Shown: positions 7,523 to 16,050, counted from the stretch's first letter. The stretch: 36,549 nucleotides of DNA from Lacunisphaera sp. (GCA_029945855.1 JAQSDJ010000091.1:4426-40974), one strand, 5' to 3'. The notes: generated from the sequence alone by a model not told the origin. Numbers and translations: made by a program.

Positions 7523-8515
7523 TCACTTCGCCAGCGAGAACGGTCGCGACGACGTCTTGTCGGCGCTCGGGAAGTCGGCGGGAATCTTTTGCGTGACCTT
7601 GCCCGTGGCCGCCCATTCCGTGCCGCGCAGAAAGGTGGTGATGAAGCCCACGCCCTCGAAGGCCTCCGTGTCATGGCCCAGGGTGGTGTGAAAGACGCGG
7701 CCCTGATGATACTCCACCGTCATTAGCATCGGCTCGTGCCGTCCGGCCTCCTTGAGTTTGGGCGTATCACAAGCCGTCGCCAAGATGGTCAGGTTTTCCG
7801 CCGGGCCGCGCAGGTGCGAATAACATTCGTCCTTGGTGTGCATCCAGAAATCCGGCAGGCCTTTCGTAATGGGATGATCGTGGTGGCGGATGGTCACGAC
7901 GAATTCGCTCTGCGGGCCGTGACTGCCCGCCTTGCCCGGACTCATATCGCGCACGATCTTGCCCTCGTTGTTGTAATACACGTATGGCCCGTCCTTCTCC
8001 GTGCGGTCGCCCCAGCCGCCCAGGGCGATCATTTTGTTGAACTCGGTCCAGTTGCCCCAGCTGTTGTCCGCCGCGTGGACCGAAACAAAGCCGCCGCCGC
8101 CCGCCACGTATTTTTCCAACGACCGCTGCGTGGCCTCCGGCCAGTCGGCGGCCTTCCAGCCGAAGTTGCTGATGACGACCGCGTATTTCGTGAAGTCGGG
8201 CTTGAAGTCAGGATCCGCCTGCGGATTTGTCACCAACTCCGATTCGCCCGCGCCGGCGAGCGGCAAAAACGCCGTCTCGCGCTCGGCGCTCCAGATGAAT
8301 CTCGTGCGCGCCACGTCCACCTCGAACAGCCCCGAGGCTTCGAGGTATTGCTTCATCATCACCGTGGATTTCGGCCAGACCTTGTGGTTGTTCTGGCCGT
8401 CCACGATCAGGGCTTTCAATTTTTCCGCTGCGGGCAGGGCCGGGGCCAAGGCCAGCAATAGGACGCAGGCGGTGAGGCGAAAAAGGTTTAGGGCGGGGTT
8501 GGGGAGGATTTTCAT
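7523..8515 (-). CDS. ThuA-like domain protein, secreted
   Basis: The 330-aa protein has a signal peptide (about 1-29, ending ALPAA) and a single ThuA-like domain with the class-I glutamine-amidotransferase-like fold. The typical start KLKALIVDGQNNHKVW lies at about 32-47. GGGGFVSVHAADNSWGNW is at about 139-156, WMHTKDECYSHLRG at about 224-237 and EYHQGRVFHTTLGHD at about 268-282. ThuA was named for trehalose utilisation in rhizobia, where it works with a Gfo/Idh dehydrogenase on 3-keto sugars. In Verrucomicrobiota and Planctomycetota many secreted copies occur beside DUF1080 genes, as here: the DUF1080 gene is 57 bp upstream. Handling of a 3-keto-glycoside is therefore a reasonable inference, not shown by the sequence. 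Confidence 0.88.
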   Translation of the reverse strand: MKILPNPALNLFRLTACVLLLALAPALPAAEKLKALIVDGQNNHKVWPKSTVMMKQYLEASGLFEVDVARTRFIWSAERETAFLPLAGAGESELVTNPQADPDFKPDFTKYAVVISNFGWKAADWPEATQRSLEKYVAGGGGFVSVHAADNSWGNWTEFNKMIALGGWGDRTEKDGPYVYYNNEGKIVRDMSPGKAGSHGPQSEFVVTIRHHDHPITKGLPDFWMHTKDECYSHLRGPAENLTILATACDTPKLKEAGRHEPMLMTVEYHQGRVFHTTLGHDTEAFEGVGFITTFLRGTEWAATGKVTQKIPADFPSADKTSSRPFSLAK

Positions 8516-8572
8516 GGTATGGTTTTGCGAAATTTGACTATGGCGGCGATCAGGGCTGGTGGGGCGGTGCGA

Positions 8573-9433
8573 TCAGTTGCTTCCGGCGGGCGGGCGGGGG
8601 CGATCCGCTTGAGGCCGCGCCTTGTCAAACTTGCCCGGCGTGGCCGGCGCCCGGCGCGGCGGGAGTTCCATCGGCAGCACGTAACGCTCCGGTTGCGCGG
8701 TGATGAGGCGGATGTTTTTGAACCGGATGACGTTCTCCGTGGCCTTGGGATTGTTGCCGACGGAGTGGATCTTGAAGGCAAGGCGGCCGCGCCGGTATTT
8801 GTCATCCACCAGATGGCAGGTGGGCACGCCGTTGACCCACACCTTGATCGTGATCCCGATGCACTCGATGCGGAAATGCGCCCACTCGCCCAGCTGGAAC
8901 GCGGCACGGCCGCGCTCGTTGTCCGCCAGATCGTGCAGCCACGTCCAGGAATCGCCGAAGTCATCGAAGATGCCGCCGGTCCAGGCGCGCGGGGTGTTGT
9001 CAATTTTGACCTGATAGGCGTTGAGCCGCACCTTGGCCTCGGGGGCGGCGTCCACGCAACGCAGCAAAATGCCGCTGTTGAAGCCGGGATCGTCCTTCAA
9101 ATCGAGCTCCAGGATGAAATCCCCGTATTCGTGCTCCGAGGCGACGAACGAGTGCTCCTTGGTGTTGATCCGTTGCCGCAATACCATGACGCCGTCCTCG
9201 ACCACGACGGGCGCGGGATTGTCCAGGGCGACAATCTTCCAGCCGGTCAAGTCCCGCCCGTTGAAGATCGATACCCAGGGGGCGGGGGCAGTCTTCGGTT
9301 CGGCCGCACTCAGGCCCAGAGCCGAACCCAGCGTCACGAGGGCCAAGGTCTGAACGAAGCCCCGCAGCCAGCGGCCGCGCTTGGCGTGAAGGCGGGCAGG
9401 TTGGCTATTCATGGAGACGGCGGCGGAGTTCAC
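8573..9433 (-). CDS. DUF1080 (3-keto-disaccharide hydrolase family) protein A, secreted
   Basis: With a GTG start at 9433 the product is 286 aa; an ATG at 9412 is the alternative. The GTG overlaps the preceding lipoprotein's TGA (GTGA). A basic N-region and hydrophobic core (about 26-43) form a signal peptide. The rest is a jelly-roll lectin/glucanase-like domain with the DUF1080 signature IFNGRDLTGWKI (about 56-67), plus FILELDLK, NSGILLRC and the terminal FKNIRLI strand. Members of this family (PF06439) have been linked to cleavage of 3-keto-disaccharides. It lies between an unknown lipoprotein and ThuA. The C-terminal tail is Pro/Arg/Lys-rich and probably disordered. The substrate is unknown. 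Confidence 0.88.
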   Translation of the reverse strand: MNSAAVSMNSQPARLHAKRGRWLRGFVQTLALVTLGSALGLSAAEPKTAPAPWVSIFNGRDLTGWKIVALDNPAPVVVEDGVMVLRQRINTKEHSFVASEHEYGDFILELDLKDDPGFNSGILLRCVDAAPEAKVRLNAYQVKIDNTPRAWTGGIFDDFGDSWTWLHDLADNERGRAAFQLGEWAHFRIECIGITIKVWVNGVPTCHLVDDKYRRGRLAFKIHSVGNNPKATENVIRFKNIRLITAQPERYVLPMELPPRRAPATPGKFDKARPQADRPRPPAGSN

Positions 9434-10191
9434 TGCTTCTTGCCGGCCGGGAGGAATTCCTTTATCTCCAGCGGAGCCAAGATCACCTTGCCATCCTGCA
9501 TGCGCCCGCTGTCGACAAAGCTGGGCGGGGTATCCCGGCCAAAGGCCGGACCGCCGCTCGCGACGAGGGCCGGGATCACATCAGGCAGGCTGGTGCCAAC
9601 GGATTCCGTACTCATCTTCGCCATCCACAGCAGCTTTTTCTGGCGCTGGCGCGCCGCCGCAAAATCATACGCCATCAGAATGACGAAGTACCGGTCATCC
9701 CGGGCCGCGGTCCGCAGGTCATTGGATTGCCAGGGAGCGATCCCGGTGGCCTTGTAGGCCCCCACGAGGGCCAGCATCTCGCGTTCATTGAAGAACACCT
9801 GTTCCGTGGGATCGTTTGAACCAAAATCCTGAATCTCGGGATTCATGCTGCCCCACCAGAAAACCAGCAATTGCTCCGGGGGATGCTCGGCGTTCATCAC
9901 CAAGTAGTGCTGCTTGGCCAGTTCCTTCGCCAGCGTATGCAGGACCACGTTCTTCTCGGGGACTTTTTCCCCCGCAATGATGGAGCCGACCTCCTTGTAG
10001 CCGACCACCAAGGGGAAATAGTAGACGGGTTGCTGCCTGCTCGGGGGGGGCAGTTCCCGCCCCAGCTTTGTCAAGTCACCCACCACAATGACCTGGGGGG
10101 CCTGCTTGTGCATGCATCCGGCCAGGGTAGCCAGGCAAAGCGTATTGATCAAGAGTCCCTGCCACCGGCGAACAAAGGAGGAGATGTCCAT
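9430..10191 (-). CDS. Uncharacterised lipoprotein
   Basis: The family is not recognised. The start ATG at 10191 gives 253 aa with a lipoprotein signal: positive N-region (VRRW), hydrophobic core and lipobox LAGC with Cys26. An in-frame open stretch lies upstream but would bury the signal. The mature part has mixed alpha/beta character, begins PQVIVVGDLTKLGRELPPP, then contains YYFPLVVGYKEVGSIIAGEKV and LLVFWWGSMNPE. It ends FLPAGKKQ, with its stop overlapping the GTG of the DUF1080 gene, so the two are probably translationally coupled. No catalytic motif stands out. The stretch DDRYFVILMAYDFAAARQ suggests a buried strand-helix unit. Envelope anchoring in a glycan-degradation cluster suggests a role in substrate capture or assembly. 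Confidence 0.75.
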   Translation of the reverse strand: MDISSFVRRWQGLLINTLCLATLAGCMHKQAPQVIVVGDLTKLGRELPPPSRQQPVYYFPLVVGYKEVGSIIAGEKVPEKNVVLHTLAKELAKQHYLVMNAEHPPEQLLVFWWGSMNPEIQDFGSNDPTEQVFFNEREMLALVGAYKATGIAPWQSNDLRTAARDDRYFVILMAYDFAAARQRQKKLLWMAKMSTESVGTSLPDVIPALVASGGPAFGRDTPPSFVDSGRMQDGKVILAPLEIKEFLPAGKKQ

Positions 10192-10251
10192 GGGGAGGTT
10201 TTGGATGAAGACGTCAGATCTATGGGCGAGGTTGCCGGCCATGCCGGCCCT

Positions 10252-10313
10252 GGCTTTCGGTTGGCACCGCCCTGGCCGGCTTGCTGCGCAGTGTGCGCGG
10301 TTGCCCGAAAGCC
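10252..10313. repeat. Inverted repeat downstream of the GH27-like gene
   Basis: Nine-base arms GGCTTTCGG (10252-10260) and CCGAAAGCC (10305-10313) flank a GC-rich stretch that itself contains CTGCGCAGTGTGCGCGG. A further small palindrome, GCCGGCCATGCCGGC, lies just outside at about 10234-10248. The 281-bp gap between the GH27-like stop and the lipoprotein start holds this structure, the neighbouring twin-hairpin repeat, and no recognisable gene. Confidence 0.5.
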
Positions 10314-10345
10314 CGCTGGGCCCGACTGATCCGGGTCAGCAGCCT

Positions 10346-10420
10346 GTAGGTAATATAGTCGGGGCGATTGCCCTCAATCGCCTGATGCAAGCGGAAGGCC
10401 GTTGAGGGCAACGGCCCTAC
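10346..10420. repeat. Short twin-hairpin intergenic repeat (GTAGG...CCTAC ends)
   Basis: The roughly 75-bp element is bounded by GTAGG (10346-10350) and CCTAC (10416-10420). It holds two perfect 8-bp stems: GGCGATTG/CAATCGCC with a CCCT loop (10363-10382), and GGCCGTTG/CAACGGCC with an AGGG loop (10397-10416). The two loops are complementary to each other. The form resembles REP/REPIN or MITE-like elements. It lies downstream of the GH27-like gene, where it could stabilise or end the transcript. Confidence 0.6.
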
Positions 10421-10472
10421 CCATGTCTCGATCATGAATAGACGTTGCCAGGCGGGCGCATCGGGTAGGGCA

Positions 10473-11867
10473 TTATTGCATTTGATATTTGAAAAAGGCC
10501 ACGCTCTCCGCCGGGAGGTCGAAGATGTGCTTGTCCTCAATTGTCATGGTCTCGCCGGTCCAGATCTCCTGCAGCTGCACGGGCCGGCGCACGGACGTCA
10601 GATTGTAGCTCGCTTCAAAGGCGACGAAGCCCAGTTCCTGCTTGGTCAGGGTGACTTTGCGATCGGTCATGGTGCGGTTGAATATGCCGATCCAGCCTTG
10701 CCTCGGGTCGCTCTTATGGGGTGTCAGCCAGACATCGATGTATCCGGCCCGGTACACGTTTACGCCCATGACCCCGTTTTGGTTGCAGGCCAGCATCTCC
10801 CGGTTGGTGAGCAGACGGTAGGAGAAATCGTCCATCGTCAGCAGATCCCCGCCAATAAACAGCGGCGAGGCGGCCATGGCGCGCTGGGTCATGAACGTTT
10901 TCATCTGCGCCTGGCTGAAATCACTCTGGCGGGCCCGTCGTTCCGGCCGCAGGTTGGGGATATCGTCCGTCCCGACCACGGTCAGGCGACCGAAGGGAAT
11001 CATGTCGAGGTCGGGCCAGAAGCCGGCGCCTTCCGTGCCGGGATATTTTTCCCACGCATAAAATCCCTTTTCAATGCTCAGGGGATTATCCCAGATGTCC
11101 CGGGTGATCCGCAGCATGTTGGCGTGCCGGTAGTAGGCGTGGTGGGCCGGGTGCAGCACGTCGCCCGGGGACAGGCTGTAGACCATGGCATGCCCGCCGT
11201 CCGCGATGGCCTTGGCCACGGCGACGATCTCCAGGGGATTGGGCACCACGTCGTCCACCTTGATGAAGTCAACGCCCCAACCGGCCAGCTTGTTGATCAA
11301 AGCATTGTAGTAGGCCTGCGCCCCCGGCTTGGACATATCGATGCCGTAGTTGTCCTTGTTCCACACGCACACATTGCTCGTGTCGGCAATGTCGCGGGCA
11401 AAATACGGCGTCCCCTTGATCGGCAGGTTCCGCTCGACCGCCTCCCGGGGAATGCCCCGGATGATCCAGACGCCGAACTTCAATCCCTTCCGATGGCAAT
11501 GATCGGCAATGGCCTTGATCCCGTTGGGGAAATACATCTGGCAGGGTTCCGGCAGGCCAAATTCATCCATGGAAACACCGAGGGTTTTCTTGGGATGCAT
11601 CGACCCGGGATACAGTTCGACATTCCGCGCCCAACCGGCATCCATCACGAAATAGTTGTAGCCGAACGGCAGATATTTCTCCGCCATCACGTCAATCAGG
11701 GCGTGCGCCTTGTCTTCGGACAGATACGTGAGGTAGCTGTCGAAACTGTTGAAGCCGAGCGGTGGGGTGGGGGCGGGGGCCGGGCGGGTTTGCGCGTTCA
11801 GCCCGGCGGACAGGAGCAAGGCAATTAGACCCAGGGCGAGCGGGATTCGGGGACAGATGGATTTCAT
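10473..11867 (-). CDS. GH27-like alpha-galactosidase, secreted
   Basis: With ATG at 11867 the product is 464 aa: a signal peptide (about 1-26, ending LNAQ), a TIM barrel, and a C-terminal beta domain (from about 385). The family's N-terminal GWNSW motif appears here as GFNSFDSY (about 38-45). The nucleophile strand reads VDFIKVDDV, with the Lys-x-Asp signature at about 203-205. The acid/base region reads RITRDIWD (about 253-260). The family removes terminal alpha-linked galactose or N-acetylgalactosamine, sometimes beta-L-arabinopyranose. The changes from Trp to Phe suggest a divergent subgroup. A 53-bp conserved regulatory block starts about 155 bp upstream, shared with two receptor units. 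It probably heads the unit lipoprotein-DUF1080-ThuA-kelch-enolase-like. The frame is open further upstream but lacks a signal there. Confidence 0.87.
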   Translation of the reverse strand: MKSICPRIPLALGLIALLLSAGLNAQTRPAPAPTPPLGFNSFDSYLTYLSEDKAHALIDVMAEKYLPFGYNYFVMDAGWARNVELYPGSMHPKKTLGVSMDEFGLPEPCQMYFPNGIKAIADHCHRKGLKFGVWIIRGIPREAVERNLPIKGTPYFARDIADTSNVCVWNKDNYGIDMSKPGAQAYYNALINKLAGWGVDFIKVDDVVPNPLEIVAVAKAIADGGHAMVYSLSPGDVLHPAHHAYYRHANMLRITRDIWDNPLSIEKGFYAWEKYPGTEGAGFWPDLDMIPFGRLTVVGTDDIPNLRPERRARQSDFSQAQMKTFMTQRAMAASPLFIGGDLLTMDDFSYRLLTNREMLACNQNGVMGVNVYRAGYIDVWLTPHKSDPRQGWIGIFNRTMTDRKVTLTKQELGFVAFEASYNLTSVRRPVQLQEIWTGETMTIEDKHIFDLPAESVAFFKYQMQ

Positions 11868-12021
11868 GAGAGTGAGGGCGGGGATTGGGATGGAATCTTT
11901 GCGGCCGGCAATTTGCCGCGGGGAACTGGCGCCGGCGGGCTGTGAGCCAAGCATCGACGCGCCGGACTTGAAAATGGGGTGACAGGCAGGGCGGAGAGGT
12001 CGGGCAGGGATCGCCCTTGAG

Positions 12022-12074
12022 GTCAGCATAGCACACGCCCCTTGCCCGTGTATGCCCCCTATAATGGTGGCAAG
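12022..12074 (-). promoter_or_regulatory. Conserved 53-bp regulatory block, copy 3 (upstream of GH27-like gene)
   Basis: By direct comparison, this copy matches copy 1 at about 42 of 53 positions with no gaps. It contains an imperfect version of the 20-bp palindrome (12053-12072, TGCCCCCTATAATGGTGGCA on the plus strand). On the minus strand it has the conserved GGCAAGGG and TGTGCTATGCT elements; the latter can be read as an extended -10 (TGn followed by TATGCT). It lies about 155 bp upstream of the GH27-like start and reads towards it. Confidence 0.65.
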
Positions 12075-12109
12075 CGCGTTGCCGCCCGGTCGGAAGCTGC
12101 CCCCGGGGG

Positions 12110-12144
12110 CCCTTTTACTCCGACACCGCGCCGGAGTAAAAGGG
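12110..12144 (-). terminator. Hairpin terminator of the sigma/FecR/receptor unit
   Basis: A perfect 13-bp stem (CCCTTTTACTCCG at 12110-12122 and its complement at 12132-12144) with a 9-nt loop lies about 45 bp downstream of the STN-receptor stop. There is no long U-run, so termination could be rho-assisted, but the position and stem strength support a transcript end. A smaller hairpin (CTGACC/GGTCAG) lies between it and the stop codon. Confidence 0.65.
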
Positions 12145-12189
12145 AGGGTTCGCTGACCGAAACGTAATTCCGGTCAGAAACGATCCGAA

Positions 12190-15100
12190 TCAGAACTCGA
12201 ATGAGTTCGTCAGCGACCAGATTTGGGCCGTGGCGATGCGCCCGGTATCGATCGTGCCATCGGGCTGGGTGCTCACCGGGATGAGGCGATCACCAGTGCC
12301 GATGTTCTTCACGTTCAGCTGCACATTCCACTTGATTTTTTTCTTGGTCAACAGGCGGCTGTAGCCGATCCACGCATCGACGTTGGTTTCGGCCTCGCCG
12401 TAGTAGGGATTCATCACGTCAACGATGCCGTTGATGCCGTCCGGACCCACTTTGATGGGGAAGCCGATGGCCGCCTTGTCCTGCCAGCGGTAGGCAGCGC
12501 CGATGCGAACGCCATTGAGCTTGCCGCCCTTGAACGTGTAGTTCGTCACGGCATTGAAGCGCCAGCGGCGCAGCTCGGGAGTGACGCCACCATCGAGCAG
12601 TTCCTGTTTCTGGACATCAACATCAATCGACGAGTAATCAGTTCCGAGGTCGTTGGTCGTGCCCATCCCGAGCGGGAGGCGGGCGGCCGTTCCGCCCCAC
12701 ACCGGGGCGAGCGCGTCCATCATCTGACGGAATTGCAGGCCCGTATTGTCGTTGATGGTTATCTGCTCCGCCGCGTTGAAGGAGATGCGCCACTGGGGGG
12801 TCGGGTTATAAGTCACGTCGAACTCATAGCCTTCAGCGACGACGTCCTGGGTGGCCACCACCTCCTGGATACGTTCCTGAACGATGATGTTGGGGGTGCT
12901 GGCGGTCAGCGGACCGCTGGGGAACTGGTACCTGAACGTATTATACAGGGTCTGGGCGGGAGCCGTCTTTTCCCACGCGTCCCACGCCGCGAGCTGGCTG
13001 CCGAACCCGTTGAGGGTGACCTCGTCGCGGTAGGCCGTATTGCGGACGATCTCAGTCTGGTTCTCGAGGCGCCGAATGAGCCGGTTTTGGATTTCGGTGA
13101 ATTGGGCCGTGGACCCGACCGCAGAGGTCTCGTACCTGATCGCACGCAGCTGCAGCTTATCGTCGAACAAGGAAAGCAGGACACTCCATTCCTCCGTCTG
13201 GCCGCCGGTGGGGGCGATCGCGTTGTCGTAGATATCGTAACGCTGGGCGGTCGGCTGGAAGTTGTCCGCCTTGTTATAGGAAACGGAAACATCGGCGCCC
13301 CAGGGCAGCTTGCCCCGCAGGAACGGGGGCGTATGCAGCACGAGACCGTAGTTGAACTTGGTCGCCTCGATCGTTTTCGGCGGGTTCAGCATCCACACGG
13401 AGGGATCAAGAACTTTGAGACCTTCGGCCCCATAAAGCGGCCCCGTAGCCACCTGGCCATCGTAGGTGTCTTTGCGCCACCCCAGCGTGCTCACGAGGGT
13501 ATCGTCCCACCAGTAGCTGTTGGCCACGAAGGCCGTCGAGGCGACTTTCTCGTAGGCGTGGTCGCCACCGCTCGTCGTGTTTCTGAAGTCGTATTTTCCT
13601 TCCGGAACGATGCTGAAGGTGCCGGTCTTCCAGTCGCCGAGCGGACGCGGGAGGGGGGTGGTGACATTGGCCGGCCTTTCATAATAGAGGACTTTGATCG
13701 CCTCCACGCCATCGAGATTCTGGAGGGCGGTCACGCCGCTGAAAGAGTAGCCTTGCATGGAAGTGGCATTCACCAGGCTGGGCCCGTGGTAGGCCAGGCG
13801 GACGACGGAACGCTCGCCGCCGCCGACGTTGAACACCCGATTCGGGTTGGCCGCCGTGGCCGCGGTAAGGTCGGCCTGGGAGTTGATGAGTTTCGCCGCT
13901 TGGTAGTCGTTACCCATGTTATCGAGTCGGGCGCCGAAACTGTAGGTTTCCCTGGTCTGCTCGGTGTAGTTACCGGTGAAGACGTGGCGGCCAAGCAGCT
14001 TCGCCAGCCAGGGCCGCTTCATTCCGGTAAAGTCGAGCCGGTAGAAGGCGTTGGCCCGGTAGGACTCGCGTTCGGCGGAATTGGAGTTTTGGAAGCCGAG
14101 AGCGGTATTGGTCATCGGCCGGCCCAGATTCGGGTTGGGCATGCCGTTCATCAGATGGGTGTTGATATCGATGTTGATCGTATTCTGCCGGAACTGGAGC
14201 GGCTGGACGAAACCGGAATCGAGTTTCTGCCAGTCGTAGGTGATTTCGAAGCCGGCGTTGCTGCCGAGGTCCTGCGAAAAGTTGGCGTTGAAGGTGTCCC
14301 AGAAGGCCCACTCCCGTTTGTTGGGACCTTCGAGCATTTCATTATAGAAATCGAAGATCGCCGGGTCCATGATGCGCTGGTCTTTCCAGAAGTTATACAA
14401 GAGCGGCTTATCCGTGTTGATTTGCCGCATATAATCCTGGGCGTTACCCAGCCTGCGCAGGCCGTCGTTGGCATAAGCGCCCGTGGTAGTCAGGCGCCCG
14501 CGGGTGTTGCCGTACTCCATGGCCACGATCGCTGGATCCAGCCCGGTGATGCCCAGTCGCGAGGAGTTGGGATCTTCCGAGACGAGCTGCAGGGCCCCGT
14601 TCTGGGGGATACCGCCGGTCAAGTTACCAGGACGATTGGTGGAAGAGGTGAAGGGGAAGATGTTGGCGGCATTGGGCGTACCGGCACCCGTGACGGGGTC
14701 CCACGGACGAAGGGCGACATTGGTCGAGGGCGTGCCCAGGTAGGAGCCGAGGCCCGTGGTCGGGTTGTAAACGGGCTTGCCCATCGCAAGCCACCACGTG
14801 AGCGAGTCCATCGGGGTGGTGGTGTATGGTTTGGCGGATTTCTGTTCCGACTTTTCGGTGCTGAGGCGTAGCTGAGCCCCTTTCCACGGACGATAGGTGC
14901 CGGTGATGAAATACCGCTCGTCGCGGATGAACGCGGGCTTGATCTGATAGCGCTTGTCCGAAAGGAGCGTCGCGAAGCGCAACGCGAGCTTGTCCTTGAT
15001 CAGGACCTGGTTGTGGTCGAACACCAGGCGCCGGGAAGCTTCCTGGTCGAACTGGGCTTCCACCTTCGTTTTGGTCTTGTTCGTCAGGGCCTTGATCATG

Positions 15101-16050
15101 CCGCTGTTGACGATACCGCCCGGTCTGCCCAGGCCGAAAAGGATGGCATTCGGTCCGCGGTTCACCTCCACGCGGTCGATGTTGTAGCCGTCCATGGGCG
15201 TATCGGTGAGGAAGTAATCGCGAGTCTGATCAGCGGCACCCAGTCCGCGGACGCGAGTCTCGCCCTGGGGTCGGCGACTCGCGCCATTGAATTCCTGGAA
15301 GCCACCGGAATTGAAGCCGGAACCGCTGAAATTACCGGACAAGCCTTCGACTTCGGTACCTGCGGTGTAAGTAAGCAGATCCTCGAGGTTGTTGGCCGCG
15401 ATGTCGTTCATGAAATCCTTCGTGACCACCGAGATCGAGGCGGCGACATCGCGGAGTTCCGTGCGGAGGCGGGTGCCGGCCAGGGTGCCGCTCGCGCGGT
15501 AGCCCGTGTCGGCCGAGGCATTGACCTCGAAGGGGGTCAACACGATGACTTCATCTTTCACGGGAGTGGTCACCGTTTGCGCGAAGGTCACGGTGGTCGC
15601 GACCAGCCAACCGGCAGCGGTGGCGAGCAGGGTTCGGGGGGATTTTTTCATGGGCTGTGTCAGGGCTTGGTTTGGTGGTTTCGGCGACTTCGCAGCAGCG
15701 CGCGGCTTGGATTCGCGTGTGATGACGAAGGCTCCGGTTTTCCCATCCATCTTCACCCTGAGCCCGGTGTGGACGACCAGCCGATCGAGCGCGTCGCGTG
15801 GAACGAACGTGCCTTGCACGGGATTGGTTGTCACACCGCGCACGTTTTCGATCAGATAGACGAGTTGAACGCCCGCCTGATCGGAAAACATATCCAGCGT
15901 CATCTCCGCATCCGCGGACGGTATGGTAAACGTCCGTATCACCACGTCCGCACCATAGAGGTGGAGCGGTAGCAGCGTGAACAGGAGGATCAGCGTAGAT
16001 GCCAGGTGGCGGCGGGGAGGCCGGTCATCCTGACGGTTGCGGGGTAACAT
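12190..16050 (-). CDS. TonB-dependent outer-membrane receptor with N-terminal STN signalling domain and internal signal peptide
   Basis: The 1286-aa product has several parts in order. First is a signal peptide (about 1-33, HLASTLILLFTLLPLHLYGA). Next is an STN (secretin/TonB short N-terminal) domain (about 36-115). A basic/Pro linker follows, then a second complete signal-peptide-like segment starting at Met134 (MKKSPRTLLATAAGWL to about 158). A TonB-box-like DEVIVLTPFEVNA lies at about 166-178, then the plug, then a long beta-barrel ending in phenylalanine. The STN domain fits the FecR and ECF sigma genes directly upstream, so this should be the sensing transducer of a cell-surface signalling system. 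An ATG at 15651 would give a 1153-aa receptor without STN. It is a paralogue of the receptor at 21-24.6 kb; both share GTL(A/S)GTRLRT(E/D)LRDVAAS and the C-terminal QLNV(K/R)NIG...LIPV..QPDG stretch. The ligand is probably an oligosaccharide. Confidence 0.9.
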   Translation of the reverse strand: MLPRNRQDDRPPRRHLASTLILLFTLLPLHLYGADVVIRTFTIPSADAEMTLDMFSDQAGVQLVYLIENVRGVTTNPVQGTFVPRDALDRLVVHTGLRVKMDGKTGAFVITRESKPRAAAKSPKPPNQALTQPMKKSPRTLLATAAGWLVATTVTFAQTVTTPVKDEVIVLTPFEVNASADTGYRASGTLAGTRLRTELRDVAASISVVTKDFMNDIAANNLEDLLTYTAGTEVEGLSGNFSGSGFNSGGFQEFNGASRRPQGETRVRGLGAADQTRDYFLTDTPMDGYNIDRVEVNRGPNAILFGLGRPGGIVNSGMIKALTNKTKTKVEAQFDQEASRRLVFDHNQVLIKDKLALRFATLLSDKRYQIKPAFIRDERYFITGTYRPWKGAQLRLSTEKSEQKSAKPYTTTPMDSLTWWLAMGKPVYNPTTGLGSYLGTPSTNVALRPWDPVTGAGTPNAANIFPFTSSTNRPGNLTGGIPQNGALQLVSEDPNSSRLGITGLDPAIVAMEYGNTRGRLTTTGAYANDGLRRLGNAQDYMRQINTDKPLLYNFWKDQRIMDPAIFDFYNEMLEGPNKREWAFWDTFNANFSQDLGSNAGFEITYDWQKLDSGFVQPLQFRQNTINIDINTHLMNGMPNPNLGRPMTNTALGFQNSNSAERESYRANAFYRLDFTGMKRPWLAKLLGRHVFTGNYTEQTRETYSFGARLDNMGNDYQAAKLINSQADLTAATAANPNRVFNVGGGERSVVRLAYHGPSLVNATSMQGYSFSGVTALQNLDGVEAIKVLYYERPANVTTPLPRPLGDWKTGTFSIVPEGKYDFRNTTSGGDHAYEKVASTAFVANSYWWDDTLVSTLGWRKDTYDGQVATGPLYGAEGLKVLDPSVWMLNPPKTIEATKFNYGLVLHTPPFLRGKLPWGADVSVSYNKADNFQPTAQRYDIYDNAIAPTGGQTEEWSVLLSLFDDKLQLRAIRYETSAVGSTAQFTEIQNRLIRRLENQTEIVRNTAYRDEVTLNGFGSQLAAWDAWEKTAPAQTLYNTFRYQFPSGPLTASTPNIIVQERIQEVVATQDVVAEGYEFDVTYNPTPQWRISFNAAEQITINDNTGLQFRQMMDALAPVWGGTAARLPLGMGTTNDLGTDYSSIDVDVQKQELLDGGVTPELRRWRFNAVTNYTFKGGKLNGVRIGAAYRWQDKAAIGFPIKVGPDGINGIVDVMNPYYGEAETNVDAWIGYSRLLTKKKIKWNVQLNVKNIGTGDRLIPVSTQPDGTIDTGRIATAQIWSLTNSFEF

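Noticed and set aside
10220-10540. 106-codon minus-strand open frame between GH27-like and lipoprotein genes
   Set aside because: It overlaps the end of the GH27-like gene in another frame and runs through perfect hairpins; it is repeat DNA read as protein.
12223-14871. 882-codon plus-strand open frame opposite the STN receptor
   Set aside because: Shadow of the receptor barrel; no recognisable domain and no supporting start or neighbour.
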